Below are positions 22,601-27,400 of a stretch of 33,567 nucleotides of DNA, in pieces. A program made the position numbers and the translations under genes. Below the pieces are notes generated by a model. That model searched no databases. It worked only from the letters and a program-made list of their open reading frames with translations, and was not told the origin of the DNA. The DNA is from Phoronis ovalis. Its lineage: Eukaryota > Phoronida > Phoronidae. The stretch lies in assembly GCA_028565635.1 (NCBI GenBank), contig JAOXYB010020848.1:1-33567 (forward strand), in the 5' to 3' direction. Each line of letters starts with the position of its first letter. The stretch's first letter is position 1.

Positions 22601-23531
22601 TCTACCGTAAAGAAATTCAAAAATTTGGATTACTACCCACTGGTTACAGCAAATAATTTGGATTAATTTTAGGTTTGTATCCATAAATAGATTTTGGAAT
22701 TTGTATGGTCAGTTTGTGTAAAAATGGATTGCTACCCTTATATTTTAAAATTACCACAAGCTAAAATTTTTGGATTGGGTTGGGCGGCACATCCCCGTAG
22801 TCAAAAAAACTTGAGTAACCCCCGGGCTTATAACGTTACAAAATGAAAACACCCTGTATTTTCGTAGGTGTAGCAAAATAATAACAGCGCCATCATAATA
22901 CCGCAAATGTAACCTCGAATCTTAATAATTATCTTTTATATAACTTTGTACACAATTTAATTATACTTGCATATCCTACTTAATTTAAACATTAGATTTA
23001 AAAGTACACGTCAAAAACTTACGATTTAATAATTTTTTGTCTAGCTCGCCGGTCAGAAGCAGTTTGTAGCCGATATTAAACCATTAATTAAAATTTAACT
23101 TACACAATAAATTTATTTATTACAAACAAATAAACTAGCAAGAATTGCCACGATTGTCTCCTTTTCTCGGTTTTCTGTATGGGAGTATTTGTAATTAAAA
23201 ATAGGAACTGAAAATTCATTTGTGATCAGCAAAACACTACTAAGACTCCGGGCCTTGACTACATAATTTTTTTTGATTTTATAGTAACTATATGCCAAAT
23301 TTTATACATTTAACAGTTTTTATAAAATAAGATCATATACCTTTTTAAAATATGAAACAAACTATGAAATGAAAATTACATAAATAGGGTGTGTTTCACC
23401 TGAGAATAATATATCAGCATTATTTACCGGATATCTTTTACGCTGGTGCACAAACATCTTTTACTTACCGATATGCTTAACAATATAATCGAGCATTTCA
23501 CTAAGCTAAGTCCATGATGTTCTATATCCAT
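1488..23531 (-). CDS. Multidomain cell-surface protein: MNNL/DSL-like region, 5 CUB, MAM, 19 EGF, TM (31 exons)
   Basis: Spliced gene of 31 exons (listed separately); all introns are GT-AG and all phases match, giving 5463 nt and 1820 residues. Order by residue: signal peptide 1-29 approx.; Cys-poor region resembling a reduced Notch-ligand MNNL plus DSL module 30-156; CUB1 157-277; CUB2 278-394; CUB3 395-531; CUB4 532-654; CUB5 655-777; MAM 778-943; EGF1-19 about 944-1688; juxtamembrane stretch 1689-1732; one TM helix 1733-1756; cytoplasmic tail 1757-1820. The predicted topology is type I. CUB, MAM and EGF modules mediate protein-protein and cell-cell contacts, and several EGFs carry calcium-binding and O-fucose/O-glucose signatures, so a ligand or receptor role is inferred. 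No catalytic domain is visible. Vertebrate cubilin (EGF then CUB) and neuropilin (CUB, discoidin, MAM) share modules but not this order. The weakest parts are exon 1 and the naming of the N-terminal module. Confidence 0.85.
1861..2083 (-). CDS. Exon 30: juxtamembrane region and transmembrane helix
   Basis: Residues 1689-1762, phases 1-2. A 44-residue stretch with one cysteine (C1720) and a sequon (N1725) is followed by a strongly hydrophobic helix at 1733-1756 (starts [16 protein letters not shown]), then a basic stop-transfer segment RVKEIRK. Confidence 0.92.
2279..2403 (-). CDS. Exon 29: EGF19
   Basis: Residues 1647-1688, phases 2-1. RC closes EGF18; [18 protein letters not shown] and [13 protein letters not shown] form the last EGF repeat before the membrane. 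Confidence 0.93.
2404..2762. other. Intron between exons 29 and 28
   Basis: AT-rich intron of 359 bases. Nothing recognisable inside. Confidence 0.7.
2763..2937 (-). CDS. Exon 28: EGF17, EGF18
   Basis: Residues 1589-1646, phases 1-2. Reads [14 protein letters not shown], then [12 protein letters not shown] and [11 protein letters not shown]. The last cysteine of EGF18 is in exon 29. Confidence 0.94.
3107..3332 (-). CDS. Exon 27: EGF15, EGF16, start of EGF17
   Basis: Residues 1514-1588, phases 0-1. Reads [42 protein letters not shown], then [11 protein letters not shown]. Confidence 0.95.
3556..3686 (-). CDS. Exon 26: EGF14, start of EGF15
   Basis: Residues 1470-1513, phases 1-0. Reads [14 protein letters not shown] then FTGDYC, followed by [19 protein letters not shown]. 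Confidence 0.95.
3687..4728. other. Intron between exons 26 and 25
   Basis: Intron of 1042 bases joining the two halves of EGF14, so no EGF exon is missing. It holds an exact 19-base direct repeat, GTGAATTCTACCAGTGCCA, at 3925-3943 and 4435-4453. No coding exon is visible. Confidence 0.7.
4729..4928 (-). CDS. Exon 25: EGF12, EGF13, start of EGF14
   Basis: Residues 1403-1469, phases 2-1. Reads [45 protein letters not shown], then [12 protein letters not shown]13 has a calcium-binding start and a CSSNPC O-glucose site. Confidence 0.95.
4929..5238. other. Intron between exons 25 and 24
   Basis: Intron of 310 bases. Nothing recognisable inside. Confidence 0.7.
5239..5434 (-). CDS. Exon 24: end of EGF10, EGF11, start of EGF12
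   Basis: Residues 1338-1402, phases 1-2. Reads [34 protein letters not shown], then [20 protein letters not shown]. Confidence 0.95.
5669..5763 (-). CDS. Exon 23: EGF10
   Basis: Residues 1306-1337, phases 2-1. Reads [19 protein letters not shown] then [10 protein letters not shown]. The final cysteine is in exon 24. GGTC is an O-fucose consensus. Confidence 0.95.
5914..6072 (-). CDS. Exon 22: end of EGF8, EGF9
   Basis: Residues 1253-1305, phases 2-2. Reads [12 protein letters not shown], then [18 protein letters not shown] and [17 protein letters not shown]9 has both the O-glucose (CSSTPC) and O-fucose (NATC) signatures and the calcium-binding EVNEC start. Confidence 0.95.
6215..6647 (-). 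CDS. Exon 21: EGF5, 6, 7 and start of EGF8
   Basis: Residues 1109-1252, phases 1-2; by far the longest exon. Begins DKNC (end of EGF4), then NIDNC...CVNGGTC, NIDEC...[19 protein letters not shown] and [14 protein letters not shown]. NIDxC with C-x-D/N in the third loop marks calcium-binding EGFs; GGTC and GATC are O-fucose sites and CSSNPC is an O-glucose site. Confidence 0.96.
6927..7093 (-). CDS. Exon 20: EGF3 and EGF4
   Basis: Residues 1053-1108, phases 2-1. Reads [21 protein letters not shown], then [11 protein letters not shown] and [10 protein letters not shown]. The last EGF4 cysteine is supplied by exon 21. Confidence 0.95.
7318..7505 (-). CDS. Exon 19: end of EGF1, EGF2, start of EGF3
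   Basis: Residues 991-1052, phases 0-2. GSSC closes EGF1; NPCANGGLC and [16 protein letters not shown] form EGF2; [10 protein letters not shown] opens EGF3 (the CxSxPC O-glucose consensus). Confidence 0.95.
7506..8993. other. Intron between exons 19 and 18
   Basis: AT-rich intron of 1488 bases inside EGF1. No exon, RNA gene or clear repeat is seen. Confidence 0.65.
8994..9133 (-). CDS. Exon 18: EGF1
   Basis: Residues 944-990, phases 1-0. Contains [19 protein letters not shown] and [11 protein letters not shown], an EGF repeat whose last cysteine is in exon 19. The loop after the third Cys is long, and there is one extra cysteine (three in a row). Confidence 0.9.
11193..11495. repeat. 42-bp tandem array ending in a fold-back
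   Basis: Direct copies of a 42-bp unit beginning TTTATACCTAGGATATATAA start at 11193, 11235, 11277 (cut by the gap), 11408 and 11450. Visible copies are essentially identical. The last copy runs into an inverted repeat: arms 11457-11473 and 11479-11495, 17 bp with one mismatch, loop GTTAG. Confidence 0.95.
11307..11406. other. Assembly gap of 100 N
   Basis: Exactly 100 unknown bases inside the 42-bp array. Copies on the two sides are out of register by 5 bases (131 is not a multiple of 42), so the length is a placeholder and the real array length is unknown. Confidence 0.97.
12226..12307 (-). CDS. Exon 17: MAM domain, end
   Basis: Residues 917-943, phases 0-1. Reads [20 protein letters not shown] then VFICDIP, the classic MAM ending (F-E-x-x-x-G, G-D-I-x-x-D-D, C). 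The next exon is almost 3.1 kb away. Confidence 0.95.
12510..12615 (-). CDS. Exon 16: MAM domain, part 3
   Basis: Residues 881-916, phases 2-0. Reads [20 protein letters not shown], the MAM W-x-x-x-G-x-Q/D-W region, and contains the third MAM cysteine (SSCEDYN). Confidence 0.94.
12771..12927 (-). CDS. Exon 15: MAM domain, part 2
   Basis: Residues 829-880, phases 1-2. Reads [20 protein letters not shown] then [20 protein letters not shown] and GIMSVYIK. This matches the MAM core (G-x-Y-x-x-x-E, A-x-L-x-S-P, C/L-x-F-x-Y-H-M-x-G). Confidence 0.95.
13174..13326 (-). CDS. Exon 14: MAM domain, part 1
   Basis: Residues 778-828, phases 1-1. Reads [13 protein letters not shown], then [20 protein letters not shown]: the diagnostic MAM opening (C-x-F-E/D-x-x-x-C-G/x-W, W-x-R, T-G-P-x-x-D-x-T). 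Confidence 0.95.
13327..13684. other. Intron between CUB5 and MAM
   Basis: Intron of 358 bases, phase 1. Nothing recognisable inside. Confidence 0.7.
13685..13865 (-). CDS. Exon 13: CUB5 second half, with an acidic DxDxDGxxD loop
   Basis: Residues 718-777, phases 0-1. Begins IRSSFFE, followed by DADRDGRQD (725-733), then [20 protein letters not shown] and [13 protein letters not shown] (CUB ending). The inserted loop fits the DxDxDGxxD calcium-binding consensus of EF-hand and thrombospondin type-3 loops, which is not usual in CUB domains. Confidence 0.9.
13994..14181 (-). CDS. Exon 12: CUB5 (atypical), first half
   Basis: Residues 655-717, phases 1-0. Reads [40 protein letters not shown] and [11 protein letters not shown]. 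The Y-x-L-S-x-C, W-x-I-x-x-x-P and C-x-x-N elements parallel the CUB core. Confidence 0.9.
14328..14565 (-). CDS. Exon 11: CUB4 (atypical), second half
   Basis: Residues 576-654, phases 0-1. Only two cysteines (IPCHT and PVCSHN). Ends with [14 protein letters not shown] and a GTINF strand, consistent with the last CUB strands. Identified as CUB from its place, its two-exon structure and its phases rather than from strong motifs. Confidence 0.87.
14714..14844 (-). CDS. Exon 10: CUB4 (atypical), first half
   Basis: Residues 532-575, phases 1-0. Reads [20 protein letters not shown] then [16 protein letters not shown]. The length, position and strand pattern (Y-x-I-x-x-P, alternating hydrophobics) fit a CUB domain, but the opening Cys pair and SPNYP motif are gone. 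Confidence 0.88.
15055..15250 (-). CDS. Exon 9: CUB3, second half
   Basis: Residues 467-531, phases 0-1. Contains [32 protein letters not shown] and [13 protein letters not shown]. The ending fits the CUB G-F-x-x-x-Y signature; NFT is a sequon. Confidence 0.92.
15471..15685 (-). CDS. Exon 8: CUB3, first half
   Basis: Residues 395-466, phases 1-0. Contains [16 protein letters not shown] (the SPNYP motif), [13 protein letters not shown], and an enlarged Cys-rich loop ([24 protein letters not shown]) where other CUBs have a single C-x-x-D. A sequon (NGT) is present. Confidence 0.92.
15804..15926 (-). CDS. Exon 7: CUB2, second half
   Basis: Residues 354-394, phases 1-1. Reads [20 protein letters not shown] then [10 protein letters not shown], matching the last two CUB strands (CG, hydrophobic strand, G-F-x-x-x-Y). 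Confidence 0.92.
16165..16392 (-). CDS. Exon 6: CUB2, first half
   Basis: Residues 278-353, phases 1-1. Contains [20 protein letters not shown], then [16 protein letters not shown] and [12 protein letters not shown]. The CUB core is clear, but the first disulphide is missing: the usual opening Cys is absent, and Gly replaces Cys before the IWTIEVP strand. Confidence 0.92.
16615..16799 (-). CDS. Exon 5: CUB1, second half
   Basis: Residues 216-277, phases 2-1. Reads [11 protein letters not shown], then [20 protein letters not shown] and a TDIGFRMNY ending, which is the CUB pattern C-x-D-x-x-x-I, CG, S-N and GF-x-x-x-Y. With exon 4 it makes the most canonical CUB domain of the gene. Confidence 0.93.
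16800..17285. other. Intron inside CUB1
   Basis: Intron of 486 bases, phase 2. Nothing recognisable inside. Confidence 0.7.
17286..17463 (-). CDS. Exon 4: CUB1, first half
   Basis: Residues 157-215, phases 1-2. Starts [19 protein letters not shown], the canonical CUB opening (Cys-Gly-Gly, Gly-x-Ile, NYP), then [20 protein letters not shown] and the hydrophobic strand before CPDD. All cysteines of the first CUB disulphide are present. Confidence 0.93.
17464..18452. other. Intron between exons 4 and 3
   Basis: Intron of 989 bases, phase 1, separating the N-terminal region from CUB1. Contains the fold-back at 18092-18132; no other structure seen. Confidence 0.7.
18092..18132. repeat. Solo fold-back related to the 42-bp array
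   Basis: Inverted repeat with arms 18092-18110 and 18116-18132 and spacer CTTAG. The arm core CTAGGATATATATAAAACT differs from the terminal fold-back of the 11.2-kb array only by one extra AT; flanking TTTAAAT sequences extend the symmetry. Confidence 0.9.
18453..18633 (-). CDS. Exon 3: degenerate DSL-like region
   Basis: Residues 97-156, phases 0-1. It reads [14 protein letters not shown] (99-112), GE (115-116), D127, HF (131-132), C135 and EKACMEG (137-143). This follows the DSL signature of Notch ligands (CDEHYYG..., HF/HY-x-C, G/E-K-x-C-x-x-G), but the second, third and sixth cysteines are absent. There is a sequon at N118. Its end (QETRKA) also resembles the end of exon 2 (NETRHA), so the two exons may instead be diverged repeats of one module. 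Confidence 0.8.
18634..22152. other. Large intron between exons 3 and 2
   Basis: Intron of 3519 bases, phase 0. Contains the 66-bp fold-back at 20635-20700 and otherwise AT-rich sequence. No exon with convincing coding content was seen, although a phase 0-0 exon cannot be excluded. Confidence 0.6.
20635..20700. mobile_element. 66-bp fold-back element with 9-bp flanking direct repeats
   Basis: Arms 20635-20663 and 20672-20700 are 29 bp with one mismatch around an 8-base loop (CCGTACAA). The element is flanked on both sides by ATAAAAATC (20626-20634 and 20701-20709), as expected for a target-site duplication. Size suggests a miniature non-autonomous element; a 9-bp duplication is typical of Mutator-like elements. 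The family is not proven. Confidence 0.75.
22153..22377 (-). CDS. Exon 2: MNNL/C2-like N-terminal region
   Basis: Residues 22-96, phases 0-0. After the signal peptide it reads NLNLK, then RCKNFF (46-51), ACL (55-57), ECNIG (68-72) and IKL (88-90). This order and spacing recall the Cys-x-x-FF-x(n)-CL, C-x-G and I-x-L elements of the N-terminal C2/MNNL domain of Delta and Jagged. N-glycosylation sequons occur at N61/N62 and N81. The similarity is judged by eye and is moderate. Confidence 0.75.
22378..23468. other. First intron of the minus-strand gene
   Basis: Intron of 1091 bases, phase 0, present if exon 1 is right. The part 22500-22830 looks like a repeat remnant (see that entry); the rest is AT-rich without features. 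Confidence 0.5.
22500..22830. repeat. Probable dispersed-repeat remnant with recurring TTTGGATT
   Basis: TTTTGGATT or a close variant recurs at irregular spacing, usually followed by TACTACCC or TGCTACCC. The ends carry GGGTACTC (near 22512) and its approximate complement GAGTAACCCCCGGG (near 22812). GC content is locally above its surroundings. Looks like an old interspersed element; family unknown. Confidence 0.45.
23469..23531 (-). CDS. Exon 1: start codon and signal peptide
   Basis: Residues 1-21. The ATG is followed by a short polar stretch and a hydrophobic run (CSIILLSIS) that exon 2 continues (LHIYLG), making a plausible signal peptide cut near residue 29. The donor is GTAAGT in phase 0, matching the phase-0 acceptor of exon 2. 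An in-frame TAA lies upstream of this ATG, with no in-frame ATG between. The exon is chosen from frame, hydrophobicity and splice site only, so another first exon is possible. Confidence 0.55.
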
Positions 23532-23893
23532 GATAAAATGTAGTTTATAACTTTTGGCATGGTTTATAACATGTCTCCCTGTCCCTTATCAAAAGATGGC
23601 CACCGATGTTCAGCCAAGCAAGACATAGGTGGAGCAGTTCTATGCCCAGCGTGTAATCTCGCTTAAATTGGACGACGTAATTATCTTTCTTTTGTTCTCT
23701 TTGTTAAGCTGCACCCAACTATACAAGTTTAGTAAACTGGTAGAAGAAATTACACAATAAAGGCCTGATTTTCTAGTTCTTTTGTTCCCTACAGTAACTA
23801 CAGAATTGTTATATAAGTTCCTCGGGAACTTTTTGCTTTAAATGTGTAGCACAGTTGGTGCGCACGATCGATAATATTTTTGCTGACTTTTAC

Positions 23894-23928
23894 CTGGGAC
23901 TAATATATCTTGGTTATATTAGCCCCAG
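23894..23928. repeat. Inverted repeat in the shared promoter region
   Basis: CTGGGACTAATATA (23894-23907) faces TATATTAGCCCCAG (23915-23928), 14-bp arms with one mismatch. TATATTAGTCCCAG recurs at 24055-24068 as the exact complement of the left arm, within a longer direct repeat beginning ATCTTRGTTATATTAG (23907 and 24048). Confidence 0.8.
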
Positions 23929-24106
23929 CTTTTACACAGTTTATAAATTTTGCAAATCATGTGATACATAAAATATTTGAATTTGTGCAGTAATACACAT
24001 TTAATTTAACCCAGCAGACTCGGACTGGCACAAAAGATCTCATAAAATCTTAGTTATATTAGTCCCAGCCAAAGGGAATAAACACTGAAAGAAAGTGGTA
24101 AAAAAA

Positions 24107-24139
24107 GGAGGGAGAGAGGGAGAGAGAGAGAGAGAGAGA
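24107..24139. repeat. GA-rich simple repeat
   Basis: Purine run of GGGAGAGA and (GA)n about 230-260 bases upstream of the FBXO7 start codon. Such tracts bind GAGA-type factors in insects; here this is only a possibility. Confidence 0.85.
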
Positions 24140-24371
24140 TATTTTAAGTTGTAATCGCGATTTTAAGTTGTAAAGAACGAGTTTTCTAATTATCAGTCTT
24201 ACAATGAGTAATTTGAAAACAGTGAAAACTGAATTGTTTGAACAGATAAAATATAATTCTTCCACCAGAGGTCGGTATTGATGGATCTATAGACTGGATC
24301 GTATCTCCAAACAATGAAGAGTTAGCGAAATTGCAAGTTGTATGTTTACTTGAAATTGAAAAGATGCAAAT

Positions 24372-24490
24372 ATGAAGCTTCGAATAAGATTTCGCAAGGA
24401 AACACGCACTGTCTCGATACTTAAAGATCCTAATGAAGCAACCGTCGAAGAGTTGAAAAGTCTTATTTTGAAAGAATATCGACTGGAAAG
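24372..24490 (+). CDS. FBXO7: FBXO7 exon 1: ubiquitin-like domain, first half
   Basis: Residues 1-39, donor GTATGA in phase 2. MKLRIRFRKETRTVSIL is the first beta hairpin, and TVEELKSLILKEY the helix, of the ubiquitin-like fold. A 3-codon upstream frame (ATG at 24364) ends in a TGA overlapping this ATG. Confidence 0.93.
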
Positions 24491-27400
24491 GTATGAAATC
24501 GGGTATGAAATTGTTCTGGCTACATCATGATCCTACTCCTAGTAATACTAGTAATAGTATCCCTTAGTATTACTATTAATACACTATAGGCCGTAAACTA
24601 TAGTAGATAATAAAAGGGTGGCAATCTAGCTAGATATGTCACCAAGCTACGCTCGAACACTACGATTCTGTGTATTATTATCGTGATGGGTGTGTGTTAC
24701 ACCCTGTGGAGTCTCTGTGCGGTCGAATTTTTACAAAAGCACGGGTAAAAATTCCTAGAAACGATATAGGGCTGCGGGACAGACAGGCTATCCTAGTTCC
24801 TGGGTTTTTAGAGAAATTATTCTGGTGCAGTTATTTCAATGTGTATGTGTGTTTGATAACAATAATGGTTAGCAACCGGTGTTATACAAAATTTATTATA
24901 ACAATGATAAGATCCTTGGAGTCGTGGTATAAGAGTGGGTGGGGTAGAGTGGTCCTTACTATCCCAGGACCGCCGCGGTTTCTGGCTTATGCCGCCGTCA
25001 GCTGGGGGCTAGAGGAGAACCAATGTGTGAACCACGTGTAGTGTCTGTTGAGGAAGCTGCAATGGCTTTGTTTTCAGTGAGCTGCAATAGCTGTGCACGG
25101 TATTGCCTGCCGAGAACTGCAGTGGCTCTCCCCTGAAACAGGGGCAGGAGTCCTTCTTGATCTTCTGAATAACTGATGGCTGTAAACTGTGAGGTTTCTG
25201 AATCCTTTGTGTACAGGTGAGCTTAGAGAGCCTACATCCGTACACAATGTTTTCTGTAAATAGAATGACCAACAGTTTACAGCTGGACAATACCAACTAT
25301 ATCATAAGACATATTCTGGGATAACACTTTAATCTGATTGGTGGAACGCCCGATGTGGTGTGTTCTTTGTGGTCGGTGTTCAGAGCTGTTTCCATCTGGA
25401 GCTATAGGGTCATGGCCTACATAGTGTCAAAAACTGTTTTTCTCCTATTTTTTTCTTTTAAGACTCATCTAATGCACCAGAGTACAAAAGACACCAAAAA
25501 ATGGCTTAATATAGTAGGGTCATGTATAGCTATGAAAATACTGCATTATTCTGAACTATAGCAGGGCCAGGGGCATATACTTTAGGCAAATGATGGATAA
25601 AGGCAAAAATGTAAGATAGATAAGCACTGGAGAAGTTATTCTTGCAAACATAAGGGGGGGGATTGGAGGGGTACATTTAAAACATGGTACACTTGCACTG
25701 CCATTTGCTTAATTGAGGGGAGTAGGGGGTCTCCCCAGTGTGCAATGCTCGCACTTAAAAATTGTCAATGCTTGCTGCTCGCAATTAATAAGAAAAAGGT
25801 CGAGAGGGGGCGATTATTGATTTATATTAGTCACAACGGGGGGTGATTATTAAAACAGGGAGAAAATACAATAGTTTAAATCCTATTAAACCGCTAAAAA
25901 TCATTGGTCAGCTAAACCCTCGGATGTGATTTAGTCATGTTATATTTAATATATAGCGTTTTCTTTTTTCAGCTTAGTTTTTGATCTCAGTTTAAATGGT
26001 TGTGAAAAGCTGACACAGGATCAGAGTGCAACACTTGAGGATCTTGGTTTGGTTTCTGGGGATTTATTGGTGCTGTTGACAGAAGAAGATGTTAATGTTC
26101 CAAAACGCAAGAAAGAAAAACCACAGTTACTGGACAAATCGACAACCAGTGTAGTATATGATTTAGGAAGTAATGACCCTGCTTCAAGTTCAAGTGAAAA
26201 GGGCAGATTTCAAACACTGCGAAATGGCACAGAACATGCTAATGTAAACAAAGAGGATAACTTAGGTTGTGACAGCACTGCAATACACTATAATATGGAT
26301 GATGATGATTGTATTGAGATGACAGAACATGAGTCTGACCAGTTAGTTAACAGATATTTAAATGAACCCATGCTGTGCAGAGATTGTGTAGAGGGAATTG
26401 TGCCTCATATTTTAGAGCAACTGTACACATTATCTGATGTGAATACCATGACTGATGCATTGGTTATTGTGTTGCATGTTCTTATGATGGAGGCTGGTTT
26501 TATGCTCAAGGTTAGTTTGTACAACATACAGCACTAAAATAAGAAGGCACTGTCTTTATACATTTGGTGCTTGAACAACATGCTACACAAACTTGCCAAT
26601 AGGACAAAATATAGTGGTTATTTATTTGCATTGAATATCTAACAACTGAACTGTTTTCAAGTTGCTGACTACATGGGTAGGTTGTCTGTAACAAGAATAA
26701 CTAAATGTAATGTTATGTAAAATCTCTTGTGCTGAAATTTATTATTATTTTTTCCCATTTCTAGTACAAAGTCTTCTGGATGGATAAATCTAGAAACAAT
26801 GACACAGCTTTGGAGAAACCTATGTTATTTCCAAGGATATATTATGGCTATTTGTTGAACACTTAGTATTTTATTTCCACTGATACGAAGCTCTCTGTTG
26901 AACATTATAAACAATTCAGCCAATGAGTAATTAACTTTGCAGTAACAACTACCTGTTATTTCTCATAATGTAACTGTTGATTTTCAGGATGATACCAAAA
27001 GTGATGCATGTTCTGTTACCAGCACGTCCATGCCAGTCAACTGGAGAGAAGAAAATGGCTATATGTATAAACTACAGTACCAACATCCCCAGTGTGGTGA
27101 TATGGTGTGTCAGATTGTCTGTGTGCCTCTTGGAAGTACAGTGATGACAGTTAACGGTAATGTTTTATTTATATCACTATGATTGTGGCTACATGTGTGT
27201 TAAAATAAATTATCGAGAATGTGGCTAACCAAATTCAATACGTAGATCATTACTGTCACATGCTTTAATTTTTTAATGATATCTAATTATATTAATTTAC
27301 TAACGGGACACCGGTCTTCGGCAGATTATTAATGTATAGTCACTCCTGTTAATTAGACCTGTGCAGTGGATCAACTGCAGAATAGCTACTACTCACCTGT

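Larger units (their letters stand above)
23532..24371. promoter_or_regulatory. Intergenic region between divergent start codons
   Basis: 840 bases between the ATG of the minus-strand gene and the ATG of FBXO7; it must hold both 5' UTRs and probably both promoters. It contains an imperfect inverted repeat (23894-23907 with 23915-23928), a further copy of its right arm at 24055-24068, and a GA-rich tract at 24107-24139. No TATA box is assigned. Confidence 0.55.

Noticed and set aside
24059-24265. Minus-strand open frame with a Ser-Leu repeat
   Set aside because: Produced by the GA simple repeat; no other coding evidence.
24670-25041. Plus-strand open frame of 123 residues in FBXO7 intron 1
   Set aside because: No recognisable domain, and FBXO7 exons 1 and 2 join in frame without it.
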